Shown in pieces: positions 14,775 to 24,510 of a stretch of DNA of 64,000 bases. The position numbers and the translations under genes are program-made. The notes under the pieces are model-generated. The model was not told the DNA's origin. It was given only the letters and a program-made list of their open reading frames with translations, and ran no database searches. This DNA comes from Lentzea xinjiangensis (GTDB lineage: Bacteria; Actinomycetota; Actinomycetes; Mycobacteriales; Pseudonocardiaceae), in NCBI RefSeq assembly GCF_900110955.1, contig NZ_FOFR01000001.1:728410-792409 (forward strand), read 5' to 3'. Position 1 is the first letter of the stretch. Every line of letters begins with the position of its first letter.

Positions 14775-15425
14775 ATGTCTGACAGGCAGATGAAGGGCAT
14801 CCTGGGCACCAAGCTCGGCATGACTCAGGTCTTCGACGAGAACAACCGGGTTGTCCCGGTGACCGTCGTCAGGGCTGAGCCCAATGTCGTGACCCAGGTT
14901 CGCACCGAGGAGAAGGACGGCTACACCGCCGTCCAGCTGGCGGCCGGCGCGATCGACCCGCGCAAGGTCAACAAGCCCGTCGCGGGCCACTTCGCCAAGG
15001 CCGGGGTCACGCCCCGTCGCCACCTGGTGGAGCTGCGCACGGCGGACGCCGGCGAGTACACGGTCGGCCAGGAGATCACCGCTGAGGTGTTCGAGGCCGG
15101 CGCTGTTGTCGACATCACCGGCACCAGCAAGGGCAAGGGCACCGCGGGTGTCATGAAGCGCCACAACTTCCGGGGCCTCGGCTCCAGCCACGGCACCCAG
15201 CGCAAGCACCGCTCGCCGGGTTCCATCGGTGGCTGCGCCACCCCGGGTCGCGTCTTCAAGGGTCTGCGCATGGCCGGCCGCATGGGCCACGTGCGCGTCA
15301 CGACCCAGAACCTGAAGGTGCACAAGATCGACGCCGAGAACGGCCTGCTGCTCATCAAGGGCGCTGTTCCCGGCCCCAAGGGTGGTCTGGTGTTCGTCCG
15401 GACTGCCGCGAAGGGTGGTGCCTGA
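14775..15425 (+). CDS. rplC: 50S ribosomal protein L3
   Basis: A 216-residue protein reaching the peptidyl-transferase centre. The ATG giving [18 protein letters not shown] is preferred over an earlier in-frame codon because GGAGAG lies 11 bases before it. The [20 protein letters not shown] loop is conserved. It shares its last base with the start of rplD. Confidence 0.97.
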   Translation: MSDRQMKGILGTKLGMTQVFDENNRVVPVTVVRAEPNVVTQVRTEEKDGYTAVQLAAGAIDPRKVNKPVAGHFAKAGVTPRRHLVELRTADAGEYTVGQEITAEVFEAGAVVDITGTSKGKGTAGVMKRHNFRGLGSSHGTQRKHRSPGSIGGCATPGRVFKGLRMAGRMGHVRVTTQNLKVHKIDAENGLLLIKGAVPGPKGGLVFVRTAAKGGA

Positions 15426-16111
15426 TGTCGACGGTTGAGATCCGTACGCCGGACGGTGCGTCCGCCGGCACGGTCGAGCTCCCCTCGGCTGTTTTCGACG
15501 CGCAGGCGAACGTCGCGCTGCTGCACCAGGTCGTGGTGGCCCAGCAGGCCGCCGCTCGCCAGGGCACGCACTCGACGAAGACCCGCGGCGAGGTGTCCGG
15601 TGGTGGCAAGAAGCCGTACCGCCAGAAGGGCACCGGTCGCGCCCGCCAGGGTTCGACGCGTGCGCCGCAGTTCGCCGGTGGTGGCATCGTCCACGGCCCG
15701 CAGCCGCGTGACTACACCCAGCGGACCCCGAAGAAGATGAAGGCCGCCGCGCTGCGCGGTGCCCTCTCCGACCGGGCCCGCGCCAACCAGGTGCACGTCG
15801 TGTCCGGCCTGGTGGACGGGGACACCCCGTCGACCAAGACCGCGCGCAAGGTGCTCGAGTCGGTCACCCAGGCCCGTCGCGTTCTCGTGGTGCTCAACCG
15901 CACCGACGAGGTCGCGTGGGTGAGCGTGCGCAACCTGCCGCACGTGCACGTGATCGCGCCCGACCAGCTCAACACCTACGACGTGCTCGTCAACGACGAC
16001 GTGGTGTTCACCAAGGACTCGCTCGACGTGTTCCTCGCCAGCAAGGCCCAGCAGGGTTCTGGCTCGGCTGAGGGCACGGCGGTCGTGGTGGACGAGGAGG
16101 CTTCCAAGTGA
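15425..16111 (+). CDS. rplD: 50S ribosomal protein L4
   Basis: A 228-residue exit-tunnel protein. The [18 protein letters not shown] loop, which lines the tunnel near the macrolide site, is intact. It begins on the last base of rplC and its final four bases overlap rplW, so translation is coupled. The short acidic tail is normal for Actinobacteria. Confidence 0.97.
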   Translation: MSTVEIRTPDGASAGTVELPSAVFDAQANVALLHQVVVAQQAAARQGTHSTKTRGEVSGGGKKPYRQKGTGRARQGSTRAPQFAGGGIVHGPQPRDYTQRTPKKMKAAALRGALSDRARANQVHVVSGLVDGDTPSTKTARKVLESVTQARRVLVVLNRTDEVAWVSVRNLPHVHVIAPDQLNTYDVLVNDDVVFTKDSLDVFLASKAQQGSGSAEGTAVVVDEEASK

Positions 16112-16407
16112 TCCCCGACCACAGGGACATCTTGCTCGCGCCGGTGATCTCCGAGAAGTCCTACGGGCTCCTCGAGGAGAACAAGTACACCTTCTTGGTG
16201 GCGCCGGGTTCGAACAAGACCCAGATCAAGATCGCCGTGGAGAAGGTCTTCGGCGTGAAGGTCGTCAGCGTCAACACCATCAACCGGCAGGGCAAGCGCA
16301 AGCGCACCCGCACCGGGTTCGGCAAGCGCAAGGACACGAAGCGCGCGATCGTGACTCTGTCTCCGGACAGCAAGCCGATCGAGATCTTCGGCGGCCCTGC
16401 CGCCTGA
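16108..16407 (+). CDS. rplW: 50S ribosomal protein L23
   Basis: A 99-residue exit-site protein, the dock for trigger factor and SRP. The GTG start overlaps the rplD stop (GTGA). Conserved [12 protein letters not shown] start and the basic [18 protein letters not shown] loop. rplB follows after 19 bp. Confidence 0.97.
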   Translation: MIPDHRDILLAPVISEKSYGLLEENKYTFLVAPGSNKTQIKIAVEKVFGVKVVSVNTINRQGKRKRTRTGFGKRKDTKRAIVTLSPDSKPIEIFGGPAA

Positions 16408-16426
16408 TGACGAGGACTGCGTAGAG

Positions 16427-17260
16427 ATGGGCATTCGCAAGTACAAGCCGACGACTCCCGGTCGTCGCGGTGCGAGCGTCTCCGACTTCGCCGAGATCAC
16501 TCGGTCGACTCCGGAGAAGTCGCTGATCCGCCCGCTGCACAAGCTGGGTGGCCGCAACGCCTCGGGCAAGATCACCACGCGGCACAAGGGTGGCGGTCAC
16601 AAGCGGGCTTACCGCCTGATCGACTTCCGCCGCAACGACAAGGACGGCGTGCCGGCCAAGGTCGCTCACATCGAGTACGACCCCAACCGCACCGCCCGCA
16701 TCGCGCTGCTGCACTACGCGGACGGCGAGAAGCGCTACATCATCGCGCCGGAGAAGCTCAAGCAGGGCGACACGGTTGAGAACGGCCCCAAGGCCGACAT
16801 CAAGCCGGGCAACAACCTGCCGCTGCGCAACATCCCGGTCGGTTCCGTGATCCACGCGATCGAGCTCCGCCCCGGCGGCGGCGCGAAGATCGCCCGCTCG
16901 GCCGGTGCCTCGGTCCAGCTCGTGGCCAAGGACGGTCCGTACGCCCAGCTGCGGATGCCCTCGGGCGAGATCCGCAACGTGGACGTGCGCTGCCGCGCCA
17001 CGCTCGGCGAGGTCGGCAACAAGGAACACCAGAACATCAACTGGGGCAAGGCCGGCCGCATGCGGTGGAAGGGCAAGAAGCCCACCGTCCGCGGTGTCGC
17101 CATGAACCCCGTCGACCACCCGCATGGTGGTGGTGAAGGTAAGACCTCCGGTGGTCGCCACCCGGTCAACCCGGCCGGCAAGCCCGAGGGTCGTACCCGC
17201 CGCCGTAAGCCAAGCGACAAGCTCATCGTCCGGCGTCGTCGCACCGGTAAGAAGCGCTGA
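16427..17260 (+). CDS. rplB: 50S ribosomal protein L2
   Basis: A 277-residue protein needed for subunit joining and peptidyl-transferase activity. It carries the diagnostic [11 protein letters not shown] motif with the functionally important histidine, and the [15 protein letters not shown] block near the N-terminus. Ends with a basic tail, normal in length. rpsS starts 18 bp later. Confidence 0.98.
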   Translation: MGIRKYKPTTPGRRGASVSDFAEITRSTPEKSLIRPLHKLGGRNASGKITTRHKGGGHKRAYRLIDFRRNDKDGVPAKVAHIEYDPNRTARIALLHYADGEKRYIIAPEKLKQGDTVENGPKADIKPGNNLPLRNIPVGSVIHAIELRPGGGAKIARSAGASVQLVAKDGPYAQLRMPSGEIRNVDVRCRATLGEVGNKEHQNINWGKAGRMRWKGKKPTVRGVAMNPVDHPHGGGEGKTSGGRHPVNPAGKPEGRTRRRKPSDKLIVRRRRTGKKR

Positions 17261-17278
17261 GCAGGAAGGGAGTGAAGG

Positions 17279-17560
17279 ATGCCTCGCAGCCTTAAGAAGG
17301 GCCCCTTCGTTGACGACCACCTGCTCAAGAAGGTGGACGTTCTCAACGAGTCGGGCAAGAAGACGGTCATCAAGACGTGGTCCCGCCGGTCCACGATCAT
17401 CCCGGACATGCTGGGTCACACCATTGCGGTGCACGACGGCCGCAAGCACGTCCCGGTGTTCGTGACCGAAGCGATGGTCGGGCACAAGCTGGGCGAGTTC
17501 GCCCCCACCCGGACCTTCAAGGGCCACATCAAGGACGACCGGAAGTCTCGCCGCCGCTAA
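17279..17560 (+). CDS. rpsS: 30S ribosomal protein S19
   Basis: A 93-residue 30S head protein. The motifs [34 protein letters not shown] and [12 protein letters not shown] are complete. Preceded by GGAAGGGAG. rplV follows after 34 bp. Confidence 0.97.
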   Translation: MPRSLKKGPFVDDHLLKKVDVLNESGKKTVIKTWSRRSTIIPDMLGHTIAVHDGRKHVPVFVTEAMVGHKLGEFAPTRTFKGHIKDDRKSRRR

Positions 17561-17594
17561 GGCGCCGAACTAGGAAGAGCAAGGGGAAGCAGCG

Positions 17595-17993
17595 ATGAAC
17601 GCCCGTAAAGATGCTGAGGCGCAGGAGTTTCCGCGCGCCGTGGCTCGGGCTCGCTACGTCCGCGACACGCCGATGAAGGTGCGTCGCGTCGTCGAGCTCA
17701 TCAAGGGACGTAACGCCCGCGAGGCCCTGGCCGTGCTCCAGTTCGCGCCGCAGGCGGCAAGTGAGCCGGTCGCGAAGGTGCTCGCCAGCGCCATGGCCAA
17801 CGCCGAGAACAACCTGTCCCTGGACCCCGAGACCCTCTGGGTGTCGGTGGCCTACGTGGACGAGGGTCCGACCCTCAAGCGTTTCCGCCCGCGTGCCCAG
17901 GGCCGCGCGTACCGGATCCGCAAGCGGACGAGCCACATCACCATCGAGGTGGAGTCTCGTCCGAAGAAGACCAGCGCGAAGGGAACCCGGTAG
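17595..17993 (+). CDS. rplV: 50S ribosomal protein L22
   Basis: A 132-residue tunnel-wall protein with the [20 protein letters not shown] helix and the [20 protein letters not shown] hairpin. The last base of its TAG stop is the first base of the rpsC GTG start. A short lysine-rich tail extends the family core. Confidence 0.97.
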   Translation: MNARKDAEAQEFPRAVARARYVRDTPMKVRRVVELIKGRNAREALAVLQFAPQAASEPVAKVLASAMANAENNLSLDPETLWVSVAYVDEGPTLKRFRPRAQGRAYRIRKRTSHITIEVESRPKKTSAKGTR

Positions 17994-18826
17994 TGGGCCA
18001 GAAGATCAACCCGCACGGCTTCCGGCTGGGGATCACCACCGACTGGAAGTCCCGCTGGTACGCCGACAAGCAGTACGCCGAGTACGTGGCGGAGGACGTC
18101 AAGATCCGCCGCCTGCTCAGCAAGGGCATGGAGCGTGCCGGCATCTCCAAGGTGGAGATCGAGCGGACCCGTGACCGGGTGCGCGTCGACATCCACACCG
18201 CCCGGCCGGGCATCGTCATCGGCCGTCGTGGTGCCGAGGCGGACCGCATCCGCGGTGAGCTCGAGAAGCTCACCAAGAAGCAGGTCCAGCTGAACATCCT
18301 CGAGGTGAAGAACCCCGAGTCGGACGCGCAGCTCGTGGCACAGGGTGTCGCCGAGCAGCTGTCCAACCGCGTTGCGTTCCGCCGCGCGATGCGCAAGGCC
18401 ATCCAGTCGGCCATGCGTTCGTCGCAGGTGAAGGGCATCCGCGTGCAGTGCGGCGGTCGTCTGGGCGGCGCCGAGATGTCCCGGTCGGAGCACTACCGCG
18501 ACGGCCGCGTGCCGCTGCACACGCTCCGCGCCGACATCGACTACGGCTTCTTCGAGGCCCGCACCACGTTCGGCCGCATCGGCGTCAAGGTGTGGATCTA
18601 CAAGGGCGACATCGTCGGTGGCATCTCCGCCAAGCGCGAGCGCGACGCGGCCCCTTCGCAGGCCGACCGCGCCCCGCGCCGCGACCGTGGCGAGCGTCCG
18701 AACCGGGCCCGTCGCTCCGGTGCCAGCGGCACCACCGCGACGAGCACCGAGGCCGGTCGTGCCGCCGCTGACGCCTCCGCGGCGTCCAGCGAGGCCCCGG
18801 CCGCTGCAGAGAAGACGGAGAGCTGA
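17993..18826 (+). CDS. rpsC: 30S ribosomal protein S3
   Basis: A 277-residue protein at the mRNA entry site, starting at GTG that overlaps the rplV stop by one base. The KH domain ([16 protein letters not shown]) and the C-terminal S3 domain are intact. After about residue 215 it has a long Arg/Ala/Ser-rich, low-complexity extension of about 60 residues, as in other actinobacterial S3 proteins. rplP starts three bases later. Confidence 0.97.
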   Translation: MGQKINPHGFRLGITTDWKSRWYADKQYAEYVAEDVKIRRLLSKGMERAGISKVEIERTRDRVRVDIHTARPGIVIGRRGAEADRIRGELEKLTKKQVQLNILEVKNPESDAQLVAQGVAEQLSNRVAFRRAMRKAIQSAMRSSQVKGIRVQCGGRLGGAEMSRSEHYRDGRVPLHTLRADIDYGFFEARTTFGRIGVKVWIYKGDIVGGISAKRERDAAPSQADRAPRRDRGERPNRARRSGASGTTATSTEAGRAAADASAASSEAPAAAEKTES

Positions 18827-18829
18827 GTC

Positions 18830-19249
18830 ATGCTCATCCCGCGCAGGGTCAAGCACCGCAAGCAGCACCACCCGAAGCGGTCGGGTGCTGCCAAGGGCGG
18901 CACGAAGGTCACCTTCGGTGAGTACGGCATCCAGGCTCTGGAGCCGGCCTACGTGACGAACCGGCAGATCGAGTCCGCTCGTATCGCCATCACTCGCCAC
19001 ATCCGTCGTGGCGGCAAGGTCTGGATCAACATCTTCCCGGACCGTCCGCTGACGAAGAAGCCGGCCGAGACCCGCATGGGTTCCGGTAAGGGTTCGCCGG
19101 AGTGGTGGGTGGCCAACGTCAAGCCGGGTCGCGTCCTCTTCGAGATGGCCTTCCCGAACGAGCAGGTGGCCCGCGAGGCTCTTCGCCGCGCGATCCACAA
19201 GCTCCCGATGAAGTGCCGCATCGTTACGCGTGAGGGTGGTGAGTTCTGA
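18830..19249 (+). CDS. rplP: 50S ribosomal protein L16
   Basis: A 139-residue protein at the A-site side of the large subunit. Conserved [13 protein letters not shown] start, [13 protein letters not shown] and the [19 protein letters not shown] loop. The last base of its TGA is the first base of rpmC. Confidence 0.97.
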   Translation: MLIPRRVKHRKQHHPKRSGAAKGGTKVTFGEYGIQALEPAYVTNRQIESARIAITRHIRRGGKVWINIFPDRPLTKKPAETRMGSGKGSPEWWVANVKPGRVLFEMAFPNEQVAREALRRAIHKLPMKCRIVTREGGEF

Positions 19250-19491
19250 TGGCAGCGGGTACCACCGCTTCCGAGCTGCGTGAGCTCACCGAGGAAGAGC
19301 TCGTGCTGCGTCTGAAGGAGTCGAAGGAAGAGCTCTTCAACCTTCGCTTCCAGATGGCCACGGGCCAGCTCGACAACAACCGGCGGCTGCGCACGGTCCG
19401 GCACGAGATCGCCCGGATCTACACCGTGATGCGGGAGCGGGAGCTCGGACTCTCCGCTTCGCCGGAATCCACTGGTGAGGGTGCGGCATGA
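19249..19491 (+). CDS. rpmC: 50S ribosomal protein L29
   Basis: An 80-residue helical protein near the tunnel exit, with the family core [20 protein letters not shown] and [14 protein letters not shown]. One base overlaps rplP and four bases overlap rpsQ (ATGA), so all three are coupled. A short C-terminal tail follows the usual end. Confidence 0.96.
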   Translation: MAAGTTASELRELTEEELVLRLKESKEELFNLRFQMATGQLDNNRRLRTVRHEIARIYTVMRERELGLSASPESTGEGAA

Positions 19492-19769
19492 CCGAAAGCA
19501 ACGAAGTTCAGACCGAGAAGCGCAACGACCGCAAGGTCCGCGAGGGCCTCGTCGTGTCCGACAAGATGGACAAGACGATCGTCGTGGCGCTCGAGGACCG
19601 CAAGAAGCACCCGCGTTACTCCAAGATCATGCGCTCCACCACCAAGGTGAAGGTGCACGACGAGGAGAACGCGGCTGGCGTCGGCGACCGCGTCCTGCTC
19701 ATGGAGACCCGGCCCCTGTCGGCGACCAAGCGCTGGCGGCTCGTCGAGATCCTCGAGAAGGCCAAGTAG
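19488..19769 (+). CDS. rpsQ: 30S ribosomal protein S17
   Basis: A 93-residue 16S rRNA-binding protein. The OB-fold core [20 protein letters not shown] is followed by the [21 protein letters not shown] end. The N-terminus has about 15 extra charged residues, common in Actinobacteria. A 67-bp gap with small GC-rich inverted segments precedes rplN. Confidence 0.96.
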   Translation: MTESNEVQTEKRNDRKVREGLVVSDKMDKTIVVALEDRKKHPRYSKIMRSTTKVKVHDEENAAGVGDRVLLMETRPLSATKRWRLVEILEKAK

Positions 19770-19836
19770 TCCTTTCTAGACAGACCGAGCCCGTCGGGTC
19801 GGAAATCCGGCGGGCCAGGAATGGTCAGGAGCAGTA

Positions 19837-20205
19837 GTGATTCAGCAGGAGTCGCGGCTTCGCGTCGCCGACAACACCGGTGCGAAGGAAATCCTTTGCA
19901 TCCGTGTTCTCGGTGGCTCGGGTCGCCGCTACGCGGGCATCGGCGACATCATCGTCGCGACCGTCAAGGACGCGATCCCCGGTGCCGGCGTGAAGAAGGG
20001 TGACGTCGTCAAGGCGGTCGTCGTCCGCACCGTCAAGGAGCGCCGTCGTCCGGATGGCTCGTACATCCGCTTCGACGAGAACGCCGCCGTGCTCATCAAG
20101 AACGACAACGAGCCCCGTGGCACCCGCATCTTCGGCCCGGTCGGCCGCGAGCTGCGCGACAAGAAGTTCATGAAGATCATCTCGCTGGCTCCGGAGGTGC
20201 TCTGA
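19837..20205 (+). CDS. rplN: 50S ribosomal protein L14
   Basis: A 122-residue protein at the subunit interface, starting at GTG behind CAGGAG. Highly conserved: [27 protein letters not shown]-like strand, [20 protein letters not shown] and the [18 protein letters not shown] end. rplX begins two bases after its stop. Confidence 0.97.
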   Translation: MIQQESRLRVADNTGAKEILCIRVLGGSGRRYAGIGDIIVATVKDAIPGAGVKKGDVVKAVVVRTVKERRRPDGSYIRFDENAAVLIKNDNEPRGTRIFGPVGRELRDKKFMKIISLAPEVL

Positions 20206-20207
20206 CC

Positions 20208-20522
20208 ATGAAGGTGAAGAAGGGCGACACGGTCGTCGTCATCGCCGGCAAGGACAAGGGCGCGAAGGGCAAGGTCATCCAGGCCTACCCGGAGACCGGC
20301 AAGGTCCTGGTCGAGGGCGTCAACCGGATCAAGAAGCACACCCGGATCACGCAGACCCAGCGCGGCGCGCAGTCCGGTGGCATCGTGACCCAGGAAGCCC
20401 CGATCAACGTCTCCAACGTGATGGTGGTCGACTCGGACGGCAAGCCGACCCGTGTTGGTTACCGGACGAACGACGAGGGCAAGCGGGTCCGCATTTCCCG
20501 TCGTAACGGGAAGGACATCTGA
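20208..20522 (+). CDS. rplX: 50S ribosomal protein L24
   Basis: A 104-residue assembly-initiator protein. The KOW motif ([20 protein letters not shown]) lies at the N-terminus; [10 protein letters not shown] and the [19 protein letters not shown]-type strand follow. Two-base gaps on both sides show a tight operon. Confidence 0.97.
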   Translation: MKVKKGDTVVVIAGKDKGAKGKVIQAYPETGKVLVEGVNRIKKHTRITQTQRGAQSGGIVTQEAPINVSNVMVVDSDGKPTRVGYRTNDEGKRVRISRRNGKDI

Positions 20523-20524
20523 GC

Positions 20525-21088
20525 ATGACTACCGCAGAGAAGATCATCCCGCGGCTCAAGGCGCGCTACCGCGCCGAGATCACCGGCGAGCTGCAGAAGC
20601 AGTTCAACTACGCCAACGTGATGCAGATCCCGGGTGTCGTGAAGGTCGTCGTCAACATGGGTGTCGGCGACGCCGCCCGTGACGGCAAGCTGATCGAGGG
20701 TGCCGTCAAGGACCTCTCGATCATCACCGGTCAGCGTCCCGAGGTTCGCCGGGCCCGCAAGTCCATCGCGCAGTTCAAGCTGCGCGAGGGCATGCCCATC
20801 GGCGCGCGCGTCACGCTGCGCGGCGACCGCATGTGGGAGTTCCTGGACCGCCTGCTGACGATCGCGCTGCCCCGTATCCGCGACTTCCGCGGCCTCTCGG
20901 GCAAGCAGTTCGACGGCAACGGCAACTACACGTTCGGTCTGAACGAGCAGTCGATGTTCCACGAGATCGACCCGGACGCTATCGACCGGCCTCGCGGCAT
21001 GGACATCACCGTCGTCACCACCGCCACGAACGACGAGGAGGGCCGGGCGCTGCTGAAGCACCTGGGCTTCCCGTTCAAGGAGAACTGA
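20525..21088 (+). CDS. rplE: 50S ribosomal protein L5
   Basis: A 187-residue 5S-rRNA-binding protein. Conserved [39 protein letters not shown] and the [10 protein letters not shown] end. Length is normal for Actinobacteria. Four bases separate it from rpsN. Confidence 0.97.
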   Translation: MTTAEKIIPRLKARYRAEITGELQKQFNYANVMQIPGVVKVVVNMGVGDAARDGKLIEGAVKDLSIITGQRPEVRRARKSIAQFKLREGMPIGARVTLRGDRMWEFLDRLLTIALPRIRDFRGLSGKQFDGNGNYTFGLNEQSMFHEIDPDAIDRPRGMDITVVTTATNDEEGRALLKHLGFPFKEN

Positions 21089-21092
21089 GTCG

Positions 21093-21278
21093 ATGGCCAA
21101 GAAGGCGTTGATCAACAAGGCCGCGAAGAAGCCGAAGTTCAAGGTCCGGGGTTACACCCGGTGCCAGCGTTGCGGCCGCCCCCACGCGGTGTTCCGCAAG
21201 TTCGGCCTCTGCCGGATCTGCCTGCGCGAGATGGCTCACCGCGGTGAGCTGCCTGGCGTGAGCAAGTCCAGCTGGTAA
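21093..21278 (+). CDS. rpsN: 30S ribosomal protein S14, zinc-binding (type Z)
   Basis: A 61-residue S14 of the short zinc-binding type. Two CxxC pairs (CQRC and CRIC) hold the metal, and the end [11 protein letters not shown] is typical. This is the constitutive form; a longer zinc-independent S14, if present, would be elsewhere. A 136-bp spacer follows. Confidence 0.97.
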   Translation: MAKKALINKAAKKPKFKVRGYTRCQRCGRPHAVFRKFGLCRICLREMAHRGELPGVSKSSW

Positions 21279-21414
21279 GACCTCTAGTTTCATTTACTTC
21301 GCTGTAGGCCCGCACACGACCGTCCTGTCCCTCCCGCTGCGTCTTTTCCCGGCGCGGAGGGCAGGTCTGGACCCTGAGCGGTGAACCGCAGCGAGAAAGG
21401 TTGACCAGGTCACC

Positions 21415-21813
21415 ATGACGATGACCGACCCGATCGCAGACATGCTCACTCGTCTGCGGAACGCGAACTCGGCTTACCACGACAAGGTCGTGATGCCGCA
21501 CTCGAAGCTGAAGGCCAACATCGCCGAGATCCTCAAGCGCGAGGGCTACATCGCCTCGTACCGCGACGAGGAGGGCGAGGTCGCGAAGAACCTCGTCGTC
21601 GAGCTGAAGTACGGCCCGAACCGCGAGCGCAGCATCGCGGGCCTCCGCCGTGTGTCGAAGCCCGGCCTGCGCGTGTACGCGAAGTCCACCGGCCTGCCCC
21701 GAGTTCTCGGCGGTCTTGGTGTGGCGATCATTTCGACCTCTGGCGGTCTCATGACCGACCGCCAGGCCAACAAGGCAGGCGTGGGCGGAGAAGTCCTCGC
21801 CTACGTTTGGTAA
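21415..21813 (+). CDS. rpsH: 30S ribosomal protein S8
   Basis: A 132-residue central-domain protein. The first of two nearby ATG codons (21415 and 21421) is used, giving [16 protein letters not shown]; either is possible. The family end [20 protein letters not shown] is complete. It restarts the spc series after a 136-bp gap that could contain an internal promoter, though none was convincing. Confidence 0.96.
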   Translation: MTMTDPIADMLTRLRNANSAYHDKVVMPHSKLKANIAEILKREGYIASYRDEEGEVAKNLVVELKYGPNRERSIAGLRRVSKPGLRVYAKSTGLPRVLGGLGVAIISTSGGLMTDRQANKAGVGGEVLAYVW

Positions 21814-21825
21814 GGGGGAGTAGAC

Positions 21826-22365
21826 ATGTCGCGCATCGGTAAGCAGCCGATCATTGTCCCCTCCGGGGTCGACGTGAACATCGCCGGCCAGGACGTGAGC
21901 GTGAAGGGCCCGAAGGGCACCCTGACGCTGACGATCGCTGAGCCGATCAGCCTGGAGAAGGCTGAGGACGGCACGCTCGAGGTCAAGCGCCCGAACGACG
22001 AGCGCCGCAACCGCGCGCTCCACGGCTTGTCGCGCACGCTCGTGCACAACATGGTCGTCGGCGTGACCCAGGGTTACGAAAAGAAGATGGAAATCCACGG
22101 CGTCGGTTACCGCGTCGCGCTCAAGGGCTCTGAGCTCGAGTTCGCGCTCGGTTACTCCCACCCGGTGAAGGTCGAGGCCCCCGAGGGCATCACCTTCGCG
22201 GTGGAGACCCCGACCCGCTTCTCCGTCTCCGGTATCGACAAGCAGCTGGTCGGTGAGGTCGCCGCCAACATCCGCAAGCTGCGCAAGCCCGACCCGTACA
22301 AGGGCAAGGGCGTCCGCTACTCGGGCGAGAAGATCCGTCGCAAGGTCGGAAAGACGGGTAAGTGA
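21826..22365 (+). CDS. rplF: 50S ribosomal protein L6
   Basis: A 179-residue protein with two similar alpha/beta domains, near the factor-binding site. Start [17 protein letters not shown], middle [18 protein letters not shown] and end [19 protein letters not shown] are conserved. rplR starts after one base. Confidence 0.97.
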   Translation: MSRIGKQPIIVPSGVDVNIAGQDVSVKGPKGTLTLTIAEPISLEKAEDGTLEVKRPNDERRNRALHGLSRTLVHNMVVGVTQGYEKKMEIHGVGYRVALKGSELEFALGYSHPVKVEAPEGITFAVETPTRFSVSGIDKQLVGEVAANIRKLRKPDPYKGKGVRYSGEKIRRKVGKTGK

Positions 22366-22366
22366 C

Positions 22367-22768
22367 ATGAGCGAGTCGACTGTTACGAAGCGCAAGCCGG
22401 TGGGCAAGGACATCTCCACCAGGCGCCGTGTTGCGAAGGCCCGTCGCCACTTCCGCCTCCGCAAGAAGGTCAGCGGCACCGCCGAGCGTCCGCGCCTGGT
22501 CGTGCACCGGTCGTCGAAGCACATCACCGTGCAGGTGATCGACGACCTCAAGGGCCACACGGTCGCGTCCGCCTCCTCCATGGAGGCCGACGTCCGTGCC
22601 ATGGACGGCGACAAGAAGGCCCGCGCGGCCAAGGTCGGCCAGCTGGCCGCGGCCCGCGCCAAGGACGCCGGCATCACGGCGGTTGTGTTCGACCGGGGCG
22701 GCAACGCCTACCACGGCCGGATCGCTGCTCTGGCGGATGCCGCTCGCGAGGCGGGGCTGGAGTTCTGA
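22367..22768 (+). CDS. rplR: 50S ribosomal protein L18
   Basis: A 133-residue 5S-rRNA-binding protein. The ATG one base after rplF is chosen because the frame upstream lies inside rplF. Core [20 protein letters not shown] and the [20 protein letters not shown] block are conserved. About 20 basic residues extend the N-terminus. Confidence 0.97.
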   Translation: MSESTVTKRKPVGKDISTRRRVAKARRHFRLRKKVSGTAERPRLVVHRSSKHITVQVIDDLKGHTVASASSMEADVRAMDGDKKARAAKVGQLAAARAKDAGITAVVFDRGGNAYHGRIAALADAAREAGLEF

Positions 22769-22802
22769 CAATGATCATTTCTGGAATTGAGAGGGACGCC
22801 TG

Positions 22803-23411
22803 ATGCCAGGACGTACGCGTCGCGAAGGCGGCGGGGGCGAGCGCGGAGAGCGCCGCGACCGTCGTGACGGCGGCCGCGGCGGCGCGGCCCAGGAGAAGAC
22901 CCCCCACCTCGAGCGCGTGGTTGCGATCAACCGCGTCTCCAAGGTGGTCAAGGGTGGTCGTCGCTTCAGCTTCACCGCTCTCGTGGTGGTGGGCGACGGC
23001 GACGGCATGGTCGGCGTCGGCTACGGCAAGGCCAAGGAAGTTCCCGCGGCCATCGCCAAGGGTGTCGAGGAGGCGAAGAAGAACTTCTTCCGCGTCCCCC
23101 GCATCGCCGGCACGATCCCCCACCCGGTCCAGGGCGAGAAGGCCGCTGGTGTGGTCCTGCTGCGTCCGGCTTCGGCCGGTACCGGTGTCATCGCGGGTGG
23201 CGCTGTCCGCGCCGTCCTCGAGTGCGCCGGCGTGCACGACGTGCTGTCGAAGTCGCTGGGCTCCGACAACGCGATCAACATCGTGCACGCGACCGTGGCG
23301 GCCCTCAAGGGCCTGCAGCGTCCCGAAGAGGTCGCGGCCCGTCGTGGCCTGCCCCTCGAGGACGTCGCTCCCGCCGGCATGATCCGCGCTCGCGCGGGCC
23401 AGGGGGTGTGA
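22803..23411 (+). CDS. rpsE: 30S ribosomal protein S5
   Basis: A 202-residue fidelity protein. The first 35 residues are an Arg/Gly-rich extension; then come the S5 double-stranded-RNA-binding part ([35 protein letters not shown]) and the [19 protein letters not shown] loop. The ribosome site is GAGAGGG. rpmD follows after two bases. Confidence 0.97.
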   Translation: MPGRTRREGGGGERGERRDRRDGGRGGAAQEKTPHLERVVAINRVSKVVKGGRRFSFTALVVVGDGDGMVGVGYGKAKEVPAAIAKGVEEAKKNFFRVPRIAGTIPHPVQGEKAAGVVLLRPASAGTGVIAGGAVRAVLECAGVHDVLSKSLGSDNAINIVHATVAALKGLQRPEEVAARRGLPLEDVAPAGMIRARAGQGV

Positions 23412-23413
23412 TC

Positions 23414-23599
23414 ATGGCTCAGCTCAAGATCACGCAGGTTCGCAGCACCATCGGTACCAAGCACAACCACCGCGAGTCGATGCGCACCCTCGGGCTGCGC
23501 AAGATCCGCCAGTCGGTCGTGCGTGAGGACACCCCCCAGGTGCTCGGGCTGATCCACGCCGTGCGCCACCTGGTGGTTGTCGAGGAGGTCCAGTCGTGA
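23414..23599 (+). CDS. rpmD: 50S ribosomal protein L30
   Basis: A 61-residue protein. It starts at the ATG two bases after rpsE, the upstream frame being inside that gene. Conserved [19 protein letters not shown] and [10 protein letters not shown]. Its last four bases form the GTGA overlap with rplO. Confidence 0.97.
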   Translation: MAQLKITQVRSTIGTKHNHRESMRTLGLRKIRQSVVREDTPQVLGLIHAVRHLVVVEEVQS

Positions 23600-24036
23600 C
23601 CATCAAGATCCACGATCTGCGCCCCGCCCCCGGCGCCAAGACCGCCAAGACCCGCGTCGGTCGTGGTGAGGGCTCCAAGGGCAAGACCGCCGGCCGCGGT
23701 ACGAAGGGCACGGGCGCTCGCAAGAACGTCTCGCCGCGCTTCGAAGGTGGCCAGATGCCGCTACACATGCGGCTGCCGAAGCTCAAGGGCTTCAAGAACC
23801 CGTTCCGCACCGAGTACCAGGTCGTGAACGTCTCCGACATCGCTGCCTCGTTCCCCGAGGGCGGTTCGGTCGACGTCGCCGCGCTGGTGCTGGCCGGGCT
23901 GGTCCGCAAGGGCTCGCTCGTCAAGGTGCTGGGCAACGGTGACGTCAGCGTCAAGCTGGACGTCACGGCCAACAAGTTCTCCAAGTCCGCTGTGGAGAAG
24001 CTGGCCGCCGCGGGTGGGTCTTCCACCGTGGTGTGA
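23596..24036 (+). CDS. rplO: 50S ribosomal protein L15
   Basis: A 146-residue late-assembly protein starting at GTG overlapping the rpmD stop. It has the Gly/Arg-rich arm ([19 protein letters not shown]), the [18 protein letters not shown] strand and the usual C-terminal domain. Last gene of the spc run, closed by a terminator. Confidence 0.97.
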   Translation: MTIKIHDLRPAPGAKTAKTRVGRGEGSKGKTAGRGTKGTGARKNVSPRFEGGQMPLHMRLPKLKGFKNPFRTEYQVVNVSDIAASFPEGGSVDVAALVLAGLVRKGSLVKVLGNGDVSVKLDVTANKFSKSAVEKLAAAGGSSTVV

Positions 24037-24054
24037 CGCCCCGCGTCAACTGTC

Positions 24055-24089
24055 CGAAGGGCCCCGAGGCTGCGCCTCGGGGCCCTTCG
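24055..24089 (+). terminator. spc cluster terminator
   Basis: A 16-bp perfect stem, CGAAGGGCCCCGAGGC and its complement, with a three-base loop, lies 19 bp after the rplO stop. No T-run follows. Confidence 0.75.
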
Positions 24090-24510
24090 GCGTTCCCGGG
24101 CCCCAGGAGGTGCGTTCCGTCCCTCCAGCGCCCTGGCCGCGCCGGTGGGGTGCTGTGCGCGGATGCTGTTGACGGCCACCTCGTGAGCCCGCCCGCGACT
24201 TCGCCGATTCCGCTTTGGGGGGATTTTTGGGGAACTCCGGGGTGGGCGCAAACGTTCGCGGTCAGCGAAAACCTAGCTGTTAGCACGGATTTCCCCAGGT
24301 TTCTACCCCGGATGGCCTAGCGCGGCGGTGAGAGATCAACCGGTTGGAACCTGTGATTGGCCACTGGGTACGGCCTGGTCGTCCAGGACTGTTAGAGTCG
24401 CGGGCTGAACCCGGATGTCCTCCGGGTTGCTTGGTCGTGGCTACCTACCTCGGCCTGCCAACTACCGCATGTGCCGGTCCCTGGGGGTCGGCAACGCTCA
24501 GGAGGTTCGC
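24090..24510. other. Spacer and leader upstream of secY
   Basis: A 421-bp region without a gene. It holds a G-run cluster at 24217-24246 (runs of 6, 4, 4 and 3 G) with quadruplex potential, a small TTCGC/GCGAA hairpin at 24255-24269, and a TAGAGT hexamer at 24393 that could be the secY -10 but has no good -35. The final 11 bases hold the AGGAGG ribosome site of secY. Confidence 0.5.

Noticed and set aside
24393-24398. TAGAGT as the secY -10 element
   Set aside because: No hexamer resembling a -35 lies 16-19 bp upstream, so I mention it but do not list it as a promoter.
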